Source of the DNA: Streptomyces sp. ICC1
Lineage (GTDB): Bacteria; Actinomycetota; Actinomycetes; Streptomycetales; Streptomycetaceae
Assembly (NCBI RefSeq): GCF_003287935.1
Contig: NZ_CP030287.1
Location: 6,351,227-6,415,226, forward strand
Direction: 5' to 3'
DNA length: 64,000 nt
In this document: positions 1 to 7,057 of the stretch, one piece after another
How the letters are laid out: each line of letters opens with the position of its first letter
Numbering within the stretch: position 1 is the first letter of the stretch
Translations under genes and position numbers: made by a program
The notes under the pieces: generated by a model
The model's database searches: none
Told to the model about the DNA's origin: nothing
The model's input: the letters and a program-made list of their open reading frames with translations, nothing else

Positions 1-1
1 G

Positions 2-79
2 GACCGAAGCTGGGTGGTCATGGCGGACCCCGAGGGCAACGAGTTCGACGTCCTGCGCACCCTGGCACCGCAGAAGTAG
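2..79 (+). CDS. VOC/glyoxalase-fold protein, C-terminal fragment cut by the window edge
   Basis: Only the last 25 codons are present and end in TAG. They read SWVVMADPEGNEFDVLRTL, the typical last strand of vicinal-oxygen-chelate (glyoxalase-like) proteins, in which the Glu of DPEGNEF is usually a metal ligand. The substrate cannot be told from a tail; actinobacterial genomes carry many such stand-alone domains for detoxification or antibiotic resistance. The family is inferred from this motif alone. Confidence 0.7.
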   Translation, partial: DRSWVVMADPEGNEFDVLRTLAPQK

Positions 80-129
80 GCCCGGTACGGCACTTCGCCG
101 TGTTGTCCCTTCGGCGGTGAGGAGTCCGC

Positions 130-528
130 ATGTCCATCGAGCTCGACTACCCGGAGTTTCCCTACGAGGATTCCCCCGGCTGGATCACATGGGCGCAGAA
201 GCCCTGGAACGGCGTCCTCGTCATGGTGGACGGGATACCGTTCAAGGCCGGCGACAAGGTCACCTTCGACGTCTCGGTCTACGGCGATTCCACCGGACAG
301 ACCCTGGCCGCTTGGACCCGGGGAGTCGTGGACGTCCCCGCCGACATTACCTCGGTCGGCTACACCATCCCCTGGGACGGCGTCCTGGACGCCATCACCG
401 AAGGCTTCATCTCGGCCTTCTACACCCTCGACCCTGTCGGCGGCGGCGAGCCGACGACCTCGCAGGAGGGCATGGTCTGGTACTCCCTCCGGCGGCCCGA
501 CGGCACCGTCTGCGGTCCGGACGACTGA
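130..528 (+). CDS. Hypothetical protein, 132 aa
   Basis: An acidic, Trp/Tyr-rich protein starting MSIELDYPEF with GGTGAGGAG about 7 bases before the ATG. No signal peptide or membrane segment is visible. Alternating hydrophobic stretches (VTFDVSVYG, WTRGVVDVPA) suggest an all-beta domain, perhaps immunoglobulin-like. It stands alone, followed by about 200 bases without a gene. I do not recognise the family; codon bias and the ribosome site support that it is real. Confidence 0.6.
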   Translation: MSIELDYPEFPYEDSPGWITWAQKPWNGVLVMVDGIPFKAGDKVTFDVSVYGDSTGQTLAAWTRGVVDVPADITSVGYTIPWDGVLDAITEGFISAFYTLDPVGGGEPTTSQEGMVWYSLRRPDGTVCGPDD

Positions 529-736
529 GCCGCGGCAGCGGCTCGGACGCTCGTCCCCGAGCGGGGCGTCCAGGGGCTGACGAGCCCCACCGGACCGCGG
601 GGCCGCGCGGGCGGCAACCCGGAAAGCGGAACGCCTGGGCACAGTTGTTGTCCTGACGTCCCCCGGAAGCGGTCTTGCTGCCATCGGTGAAGAGGGTCGG
701 CTTCACATGACCGCCGGGCGCCGGGAGGGGTGGGAT

Positions 737-1036
737 GTGACACGAGCTTGGAAGATCGCGATCGCGATCGTGGTGGTGGTGGTGGTGGCGGTGGCCGGCA
801 TCGTCTCGACACCTTTGGTCTGGCTGTTGGACAGTCCGGACACCGGACAGATGATCGGGGCCTCGGTCCAGGCGGCCGTGGCGATCGCCGCTCTGCTCCG
901 GACGCTCTTTCAGCACCCGGCCACCGGCCAGGCGCGGGGGCCGGCGGACACGGCCGCCGATACGGGCGAGGCCGAGGCCCCCGGAGGCGCCGGCGCCGGG
1001 GTGGTGCGCCCCGGCAACGGCGGCGCGGACCGGTGA
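737..1036 (+). CDS. Small single-pass membrane protein, about 99 aa
   Basis: The N-terminus carries one very hydrophobic segment (a run of six Val in IAIAIVVVVVV), then a second moderately hydrophobic stretch near VQAAVAIAALL and a Gly/Ala-rich disordered tail. I chose the GTG at 737 because GGGAGGGG lies 6 bases upstream; an ATG at 707 is an in-frame alternative with a weaker site. No recognised domain. It sits between an unknown gene and a decayed ATPase gene, so its context says little. Confidence 0.45.
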   Translation: MTRAWKIAIAIVVVVVVAVAGIVSTPLVWLLDSPDTGQMIGASVQAAVAIAALLRTLFQHPATGQARGPADTAADTGEAEAPGGAGAGVVRPGNGGADR

Positions 1037-1087
1037 CGCGACCCGGTGACGCGACCGTGGACGGCACCGGCAGCAGGGCGAGCACGG

Positions 1088-1764
1088 GTGTCGACTACAG
1101 CTGACCGCCCCGAGCCCGCGGCGGACTGGGGCCCGGCCGAGGGCGGTCCGGCGGTCACCAAGACCGGGCGATCGGACCCGGTGCGACCGCGGTCAGCGGG
1201 AGCCTGACCGTGCTCCAGCGCGGACCGCAGGAACCGGCCGGCTGGCCGTACCTGGTCAGGCCGATCCCGCCACTGGCGGAGTGCTTCCAGTACCGCGCCG
1301 AAGCGGACCGGTTGCGTACGGCCGTGCACGGCGGCGGAACCGCGGTCCTGTCCCAGGTGCTGACCGGGATGGGCGGGGTCGGCAAGACGCAGCTCGCGGC
1401 CGACTACGCCCACACCGCGCGGCGGGACGGCACGGTGGACGTTCTGGTGTGGGTCAGCGCCGCGACGCGTTCGGCCGTGGTGAACGCGTACGCGCAGGCC
1501 GGCGTCGAGCTGTGCCGGGCCGACCCCCATGACCCCGACCGCGCCGCCATCTCGTTCCTTGCCTGGCTCGAACCCAAGCCGGGCAAGAGACCGTGCCGGT
1601 GGCTGGTGGTGCTGGACGACGTGGACGACCCGGCCGACGTACGCGGCCTGTGGCCGCCGGACGGCCACCTGGGACGGACCCTGGTCACCACCCGCCGCCG
1701 CGACGCCGCCCTCACCGGCGCCGGGCGCCGCCTCGTCGAGGTGGCATCGTGCCTAGTGCTGTGA
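1088..1764 (+). pseudogene. NB-ARC/TPR (STAND) ATPase, frameshifted and truncated
   Basis: A GTG at 1088 opens a plausible N-terminus (VSTTADRPEPAADWG), but that frame stops near 1200, while the homologous continuation (SGSLTVLQRGPQEPAGWP) is in another frame, so a frameshift lies around 1165-1185. The rest shows a P-loop (GMGGVGKTQLA), Walker B (WLVVLDDVDD) and the sensor segment TLVTTRRRDAAL of an NB-ARC ATPase of the kind fused to TPR repeats in Streptomyces. The frame ends at 1764, inside a palindromic repeat, and everything after the first third of the ATPase is missing. Presumed non-functional. Confidence 0.75.
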
Positions 1765-1933
1765 CCGGGAAGGTCCACCGGGTCGCGGCGCCCGGCACGG
1801 CACCTCGCCGCGTTGTCGGACCACCGAAGTACGTCCAGTACAAGCGGCGGCCCTCCGCCCGGGGGGCCCCTCCCAGCGGTAGCTGGGGGAGATGCACCGC
1901 ACCGGACACCGCGACCCGGCACACCTTCCCCGG
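1752..1933. mobile_element. MITE-like palindromic repeat interrupting the NB-ARC gene
   Basis: The stretch begins CTAGTGCTGTGACC. Its ends carry an imperfect inverted repeat: 1765-1786 (CCGGGAAGGT then ACCGGGTCGC after two bases) against 1911-1933, which reads CCGGGGAAGGT then GCCGGGTCGC on the other strand. Inside, 1866-1893 form a hairpin (CCCTCCCAGC, loop GGTA, GCTGGGGGAG) of a type common between Streptomyces genes. No transposase frame is present, so this looks like a non-autonomous element or IS relic. Assignment to an IS family is not possible from here. Confidence 0.5.
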
Positions 1934-2334
1934 CGCTGACGTCCGGTTCCACCTCGGAGCCGTGACATGCGTCACGGACCGCACGGTGGCCCGTCGGCCC
2001 CACGGTGATCCTCTGCCTGGAGGCATTTCCCTATATGTACCTGTTTGGTGTTGACATGCCGCACTCCGCCAGAAACGGAATCTGCGACTCCCGTTTCTCT
2101 CGCTCCAACATGGCTGACGGGGAGCGGTTCTGGCGGTGGGCCAGGCGCGTGCCGGTGCGGCCGCGGCGGGGGAATGCACGATCTTCCGGCCGATTCAAGC
2201 GGCGTCCCGAGCCTCCTGACCGGCTCGGCGGCGGCAGCTTGCCAGGCCGCCGCCGGGCTTCTAAGAATGGCGACTCCTCCGGCGCCTTCGCGGTCCGGCG
2301 CCGGGAGCTTCGCGATCACCGAGTGAGGTCCCGC

Positions 2335-3087
2335 ATGAAGAAGCACCGTAAGAAGACGCACCACCGGAAAATAGTCGTCGCCGTCGGGGCGCTGGCCCTC
2401 GTGGCCGTACCCACCACGGCCATGGCCTGCCTCGACCCGCAGGAGACCGGCCCCGTGCGGCCCGCCGCGTCCCAGCAGGACAGCCGCCCCTGGCACGGCG
2501 GCCCCCTCGGCGACCCGGGCGCGCAGCCGCCCGCGGAGGCCCCCTTCCAGGCGGACGCCCCCGCCGAGCCCGCAGGGCAGCCCGTCGCCGAGGCGCCCGC
2601 CGAGCCGGTCGCCGACACCGCGCCCCCCGTACAGCCCGAGCCGCAGCAGCCCGTGGAACCGCCCGCCGAGCCGGCCGGGACCCCCGCACCCTCGGACTCC
2701 GCCGCGCCCTCCGGCGCCGTGGCCGAGGTCCTCGCGCTCGTCAACCAGGAGCGCGCCACGGTCGGGTGCCCCGCACTCACCGTCAACGAGAAGCTCACGA
2801 AGGCCGCGCAGGACCACAGTGAGGACATGGCCGCCCACTCCAACATGTCCCACACCGGCTCCGACGGCTCCGACCCGGGTCAGCGGATCACCCGCGCCGG
2901 GTACCAGTGGAGCACGTACGCCGAGAACGTCGCGTACGGCTACGACACCGCCGCCAAGGTCATGGAGGGCTGGATGAACAGCCCGGGCCACAAGCGGAAC
3001 ATCCTCGACTGCAACGTCAAGGAGATCGGCATCGGCCTCGCGCAGCCGGGCCAGTACTGGACGCAGGACTTCGGCGCCACCCGCTGA
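2335..3087 (+). CDS. Secreted CAP-domain (SCP/PR1-like) protein
   Basis: 250 aa. A signal peptide is clear (MKKHRKKTHHRK, hydrophobic core VVAVGALALVAVP, cleavage near AMA). A Pro/Ala/Glu-rich linker of about 80 residues follows, then a CAP domain from about residue 120. The domain shows VLALVNQERATVGCPAL, an HS..MAAHSNMSHTG segment, YAENVAYG, GWMNSPGHKRNIL and IGLAQPGQYWTQDFG, all canonical. The start is set by GAGTGAGG upstream. CAP proteins of actinobacteria are extracellular and of unknown substrate. A long in-frame extension exists from 2005, but it lies in non-coding-looking DNA. Confidence 0.9.
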   Translation: MKKHRKKTHHRKIVVAVGALALVAVPTTAMACLDPQETGPVRPAASQQDSRPWHGGPLGDPGAQPPAEAPFQADAPAEPAGQPVAEAPAEPVADTAPPVQPEPQQPVEPPAEPAGTPAPSDSAAPSGAVAEVLALVNQERATVGCPALTVNEKLTKAAQDHSEDMAAHSNMSHTGSDGSDPGQRITRAGYQWSTYAENVAYGYDTAAKVMEGWMNSPGHKRNILDCNVKEIGIGLAQPGQYWTQDFGATR

Positions 3088-3117
3088 TCCGGCCGCTCCC
3101 GCCGCCGGCGTGCGACA

Positions 3118-3150
3118 GGTGAGGGCGGCCGGCATCCGCCCGCCCTCACC
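3118..3150 (+). terminator. Hairpin after the CAP-domain gene
   Basis: GGTGAGGGCGG (3118-3128) pairs with CCGCCCTCACC (3140-3150) across an 11-base loop, 30 bases after the stop. There is no U-tract, as is usual for Streptomyces intrinsic terminators. Confidence 0.55.
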
Positions 3151-3327
3151 CGGCCCGAAGCGGCCTCGACAGTGTGGCAATCGGCTTGAACCACAGGCGG
3201 GTGGACGTGCAGGCTGGCGGCTCGGCGCCTCGGCGCCTCCCGGCCCGTAACCGGTGATCGGGGGCACCACCTCGCTGTCCGGCGGCCTCACCGCCGAAAC
3301 CGACCACCCGACAGGACCCGATGCCCG

Positions 3328-3798
3328 ATGGCCCTATGGACTTCGATCGTTGCCGTACTGGGTACCCTCGCCGGCGCCCTGACCGCCGGTCTCCTCCAGC
3401 ACCGCTCGGCGGGCGCCGCACGCGCTGAGCAGCGCGCCGACAGCCACCGCCAGGACCAGCTCGGTGCCGTCACCGACTTCGCGGCGGCCCTGGACGCGCA
3501 CCGCTCGGCGATGTTCCATCGGGAGCGCCTGGCCCTGGCCGAGGCGGGCGCCGAGCACCAGCTGGAGGCCCAGACGAGGTCCCACGACACCCGGGCGGCC
3601 ATCACCGCGCCCCACATCCGCCTACAGGTCCTGATCCCCGGACTGGCCGGCCCCGCCCAGCAGGCCGCGGATGCCACGTACGCGCTGCGCAAGGCCCTCG
3701 ACCGGACCGAGCTGGACGCCCGGCGGCACGCGGCCAAGGAGGCGTCCGTCGCCTTCATCGCCGCGGCCGCCGCGCTGCTGAGCCCCGACAACCGCTGA
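3328..3798 (+). CDS. KilB/pRL2-23-like small membrane-anchored protein
   Basis: 156 aa: one N-terminal membrane anchor (WTSIVAVLGTLAGALTAGLLQ), then a long Ala/Arg/Glu-rich helical, coiled-coil-like body with QHRSAGAARAEQRADSHRQDQL. This layout matches the Streptomyces proteins usually named KilB or pRL2-23, first noted on conjugative plasmids and common on chromosomes. The function of chromosomal copies is unknown; KilB of pIJ101 affects plasmid spread. Assignment rests on the sequence pattern I recognise, not on a search. Confidence 0.6.
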   Translation: MALWTSIVAVLGTLAGALTAGLLQHRSAGAARAEQRADSHRQDQLGAVTDFAAALDAHRSAMFHRERLALAEAGAEHQLEAQTRSHDTRAAITAPHIRLQVLIPGLAGPAQQAADATYALRKALDRTELDARRHAAKEASVAFIAAAAALLSPDNR

Positions 3799-3831
3799 CT
3801 GACGGCCCTTTCACGCCTGCCCCGGAGTGCG

Positions 3832-4053
3832 TCAGTCGCCCGCGGTGTCCTCGTCCTCCCAGCGCAGCAGGTCGCCCGGCTGGCACTGGAGCACCTCGCA
3901 GAGCGCGGCGAGGGTCGCGAAGCGCACCGCCTTGGCGCGGCCGTTCTTGAGTACCGCCAGGTTGGCGGGCGTGATGCCCACGCGGTCGGCGAGCTCGCCC
4001 ACGGACATCTTCCGCCTGGCCAGCATCACGTCGATGTCGACGGCGATCGGCAT
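3832..4053 (-). CDS. Small XRE/Cro-type HTH regulator (YozG-like)
   Basis: 73 aa, nearly all one helix-turn-helix domain: MLARRKMSVGELADRVGITPANLAVLKNGRAKAVRFATLAALCEVLQCQPGDLL. This is the short YozG type that habitually follows a DUF2975 membrane protein. Its ATG shares one base with the stop of that gene (TGATG), so the two are translationally coupled. It probably binds the palindrome at 4571-4587 and autoregulates the pair (inference). Confidence 0.85.
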   Translation of the reverse strand: MPIAVDIDVMLARRKMSVGELADRVGITPANLAVLKNGRAKAVRFATLAALCEVLQCQPGDLLRWEDEDTAGD

Positions 4054-4553
4054 CAGATCACCTCGTCCAACTCGGCCTGCATCTGTGCCGCTTCGACGTC
4101 GCGCGCGACGGCTTGGGCGAGCAGCGTCCGCAGCACGAGTACGAAGAGCGCGACCCCCAGGATGGCCACGCCGACCCCGCCCATGATGACGGTGACGCCC
4201 GGGTCCTCCCGCTGGGACGGCGCGTTGAGGGCCGTGACCGTGAACCACACGAGGGCAGCCGCCACGATCGCGCCGATCACGACGTCCACATACCGGAAGG
4301 CGGCGTGGGAGAACACGGTTCCGCGGCGCACCATCGTCGCCAGCCGCCATACGCAGACCAGGGCGACCTGGACCGACACCATCCCCAGGATCGTCACCAG
4401 GCGCAGCGGGGTCAGCGGGAGCGACCCTTCCTCCGGGTCGGTGAACAACGCCCACACCATCCCCGCCTGTACGAACACGGTGCCGGCCAGCACCACCACG
4501 AGCACGGCGCGCAGCGCCCACACTGTCAGCTTTCCCACGACCCATCCCTCCAT
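4053..4553 (-). CDS. DUF2975 four-helix membrane protein
   Basis: 166 aa with four hydrophobic segments (about residues 9-33, 48-72, 87-108, 121-145), matching DUF2975 in length and topology, including the RRGTVFSHAAFRYVDVVIGAI stretch between helices 2 and 3. DUF2975 proteins are nearly always paired with a small XRE regulator, as here. Their role is unknown; a membrane sensor that titrates the regulator is a common guess. The pair is transcribed away from the polysaccharide deacetylase gene. Confidence 0.85.
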   Translation of the reverse strand: MEGWVVGKLTVWALRAVLVVVLAGTVFVQAGMVWALFTDPEEGSLPLTPLRLVTILGMVSVQVALVCVWRLATMVRRGTVFSHAAFRYVDVVIGAIVAAALVWFTVTALNAPSQREDPGVTVIMGGVGVAILGVALFVLVLRTLLAQAVARDVEAAQMQAELDEVI

Positions 4554-4570
4554 CGATTCACGATGGGAAT

Positions 4571-4587
4571 CTATCGAATCTCGATAG
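4571..4587. promoter_or_regulatory. Perfect palindrome upstream of the DUF2975/HTH operon
   Basis: CTATCGA-N3-TCGATAG is a perfect 7+7 inverted repeat, 18 bases before the DUF2975 start, in an AT-rich patch containing two further ATCGA/GAATC elements (4555-4570). It is the obvious operator for the small HTH protein. The rest of the 306-base gap up to the deacetylase gene holds nothing else I can name. Confidence 0.6.
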
Positions 4588-4859
4588 GTGAGGCAAGGGC
4601 TGGCGCCGAGGAAGCTGCCCGGCCGCGCACCCGAGCCCTGCCGTCACCACGGCCCGTACCGCCGTCGCCGTGATGGACATCACCCTGTTCGTCCGCCGGG
4701 GCCCGGCGCCGCAGCGGGGGCGGCCCTCCCGCCCGCGCCGGGCCCCCCGCGGCCCTCGCCATGGGCCGAACGGGGGAGGACGGCGCCCGGTCGGACGACC
4801 TAGCCTGGACCGGCAGCAGTGTGAGACCGGGGGGCCGAGCACGAAGGAAGAGCGCCTCC

Positions 4860-5708
4860 ATGGGCATCACCCGCAGTTCCGTACGCCGTCTTCGGGCGGG
4901 ATCCGCCGTGGCGGCAGCAGCCCTCGGCCTGCTGGCGTGCGCCGGCGCACCGGCCCTCGCGGCCTCGACGAGCCCGGGGGGCTCCGCGCTCTCTGCGGGC
5001 TCTGCGGACCCGATCGCCCGGTCGGCCGACGGGGCCTCGGCGGGCCAGTCCTCCGCAGACCGGTCCTCCGCCGCGAGCGCCTACGGCTCAGCCCGGGTTC
5101 CGCTGGGGATCTCCCGGCTGGCGCAGGGCTCGGGCCGCGACATCGCCATCACCGTCGACGACGGTCCGGACCCGCGCTGGACGCCCCAGGTCCTCGAGGT
5201 GCTGCGGCAGAACCACGTCAAGGCCACCTTCTGCATGATCGGAACCCGCGCGCAGCAGTACCCGGACCTGGTGCGCTCGGTCGCCGCCGAGGGGCACCAG
5301 CTGTGCGACCACTCCGTCGACCACGACGTGACCATGGACCACAAGCCCGTCGCGTACCAGAAGCAGCAGATCCTCGACGGCAAGGCCATGATCGAGAAGG
5401 CCGTGCCGGGGGTCGCCGTCAACTACTACCGCGCTCCGGGCGGTGCCTTCACTCCCGACAGCCGTGCGATAGCCGCCGCGAGCGGGATGCGGCCCCTGGG
5501 CTGGAGCGTGGACCCCAAGGACTGGAGCAGGCCGGGCCTGCCGGCGATCGTCGCCACCGTGGAGGGCAAGCTGCCCGCGCAGCCGACGGTCCTCTTCCAT
5601 GACGGGGGCGGCGACCGCAGCGAGACCGTCGCGGCACTCAAGGAGTACCTGCCGTGGCTCAGGGCGCAGGGCTACACCTTCACCTTTCCGGAGCTCACCA
5701 CCCCGTAG
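4860..5708 (+). CDS. Secreted polysaccharide deacetylase (NodB domain, CE4)
   Basis: 282 aa. ATG at 4860 with AAGGAAGAG 8 bases upstream opens a signal peptide (AAAALGLLACAGAPALA); an upstream in-frame start at 4761 would mask it. A Ser/Ala-rich linker precedes the NodB domain from about residue 100. CE4 motifs are in order: TVDDGPDP (motif 1, catalytic base and metal Asp), HSVDHDV (metal His pair), RAPGG (motif 3), DPKDW (motif 4) and LFHDGGG (motif 5). The family removes N-acetyl groups from cell-wall glycans or chitin oligomers; the actual substrate is not visible. Confidence 0.9.
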   Translation: MGITRSSVRRLRAGSAVAAAALGLLACAGAPALAASTSPGGSALSAGSADPIARSADGASAGQSSADRSSAASAYGSARVPLGISRLAQGSGRDIAITVDDGPDPRWTPQVLEVLRQNHVKATFCMIGTRAQQYPDLVRSVAAEGHQLCDHSVDHDVTMDHKPVAYQKQQILDGKAMIEKAVPGVAVNYYRAPGGAFTPDSRAIAAASGMRPLGWSVDPKDWSRPGLPAIVATVEGKLPAQPTVLFHDGGGDRSETVAALKEYLPWLRAQGYTFTFPELTTP

Positions 5709-5824
5709 ACCGGGTGGCGCCCGCCCGCTCGCCGCGCGCGGTGGTCCGGCGGCTCTGGGCCGGAAGCGCGGGGGACTGCTTCACCCTCATCCGAAGACTG
5801 CGCCCGACTGCCTGCCCTGCGCCC

Positions 5825-6829
5825 TCAGCCCCGCGCGGCCCGAACGACCGGCACCCGATCGGGCGGCAGCGGAGCACGGGACCAGCGGACGGGGTTGCCG
5901 TCCGGGCCCTCGGTGAGCCAGGAGCCGTCGCCCAGGAGCCCGAGTTCGTACGGATGGGCCGTCTCGACGAACATCTCCCCGCCGACCGTGCCCGTGTTCA
6001 CGTCGACCAGGTGGTGGCGGAACCACTCCTCCTCGTCCTCGTCCTCACCGCCCAGGGTGACGACGGCCGTGTCCGATGTCAGGTAGCCGCCGCTCCATTC
6101 CACGAAGGTCTCCTCCGGGTCGTACCCGAAGGCCTCGACGGGGAGCGTGAAGAGCACGTCACCACTGGGGTGGCGGTGGAAGGCGACGTCCCCCTGCTCG
6201 TGGTCGACGGTCATGAACTGCTCCCCGTCCGGCGCCAGGTCGACCAGGCAGCGGTCCCCCCACGGGTACGTCACGAACTCCGGCCCGTCGTCGGCCCCGA
6301 CCGTGCCCCGGAGGATGACGGCGCCGTCCTGGCCCTCACCGATGTCGAGGTAGATGCTGCCGTCCACGGGGTGCACGTGGTGGCCGGCGCCGTGCCCGAC
6401 CGTTTCCAGCTCCCGTCGGCCGAGGATCGCTCCGGTCTCGGCGTCGTACACGACCCACTGGTCCGATCCGCGTCCCGCCATCGCGTCCGGCCGGTAGACC
6501 CACACGGTCCGCCCGTCCAAGGACAGCTCACAGCCGGGCCGGTGGCCGTGGAGCACGTCGGAGCGCGGCTCGAAGGCCGACGTCCACACCAGGTCGCCGG
6601 TGCGCGAGAGGCAGACGACCTCGTTCAGCGTCGTGTACACGACGTGCTCCAGACCGGGCCGGACGGCCGACTGCACGACCTCGTCACCGGGCCGTGGCCG
6701 GAACACCGCAGCGGGCTCCAGCGCACCGGAAGTGCCGGAGCCGGTGCCGGAGTCGGTGTCGAGCACGTAGGCGCGGATCTGTCCGTCGCGGTGGCGCGTG
6801 ATGATCTTCGGAGCTCGTGCGGGAAGCAT
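5825..6829 (-). CDS. Beta-propeller-like hypothetical protein
   Basis: 334 aa, no signal peptide or membrane helix. Repeating beta motifs of about 45 residues (HVVYTTLNEVVCLSRTGDLVW, VWVYRPDAMAGRGSDQWVVY, SIYLDIGEGQDGAVILRG, CLVDLAPDGEQFMTVDHEQG) suggest a PQQ/WD40-like propeller. The C-terminal third is acidic (GGEDEDEEEW). Cytosolic; function unknown. Convergent with the deacetylase gene, 116 bases apart. Confidence 0.7.
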   Translation of the reverse strand: MLPARAPKIITRHRDGQIRAYVLDTDSGTGSGTSGALEPAAVFRPRPGDEVVQSAVRPGLEHVVYTTLNEVVCLSRTGDLVWTSAFEPRSDVLHGHRPGCELSLDGRTVWVYRPDAMAGRGSDQWVVYDAETGAILGRRELETVGHGAGHHVHPVDGSIYLDIGEGQDGAVILRGTVGADDGPEFVTYPWGDRCLVDLAPDGEQFMTVDHEQGDVAFHRHPSGDVLFTLPVEAFGYDPEETFVEWSGGYLTSDTAVVTLGGEDEDEEEWFRHHLVDVNTGTVGGEMFVETAHPYELGLLGDGSWLTEGPDGNPVRWSRAPLPPDRVPVVRAARG

Positions 6830-7057
6830 CCGCCGAGGCTAACGCCGTGCCCAGCCCGACCGGCAGCCCGGGCCGGTGTGCGTGTTTCTCCACGCCGCGG
6901 GTGAGCGGAGAGCACGCGAAAAAGACCCAACAGCCTGTGTTTATTGCAGAGGTGCATCGGTTTTTTGCGCAAACTCATAGACTCTCAGTCATGTGGAGTC
7001 GTAGCGTCCCGCGTTGAGTGACTTCCGCTCCCCGCCGATCGAGCCGCAAGGACGTGC
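6830..7057. other. AT-richer intergenic promoter region
   Basis: 228 bases between two divergent genes. It is notably AT-rich for this genome from 6915 to 7000 (GTTTATTGCAGAGG, GGTTTTTTGCG), so it probably carries the promoter of the glycanase gene. I see no clear palindrome. The ribosome site AAGGA (7048-7052) selects the GTG at 7058. Confidence 0.4.

Noticed and set aside
2085..2120. AGAAACGG...CCGTTTCT stem-loop as a riboswitch before the CAP gene
   Set aside because: Simple 8-bp arms about 215 bases upstream; no conserved ydaO/c-di-AMP motif that I could recognise. Left as an unexplained hairpin.
1972..3291. Long open frame antisense to the CAP-domain gene (439 codons)
   Set aside because: Arg/Gly/Val-rich translation without domain features, fully antisense to a well-supported gene; typical of high-GC shadow frames.
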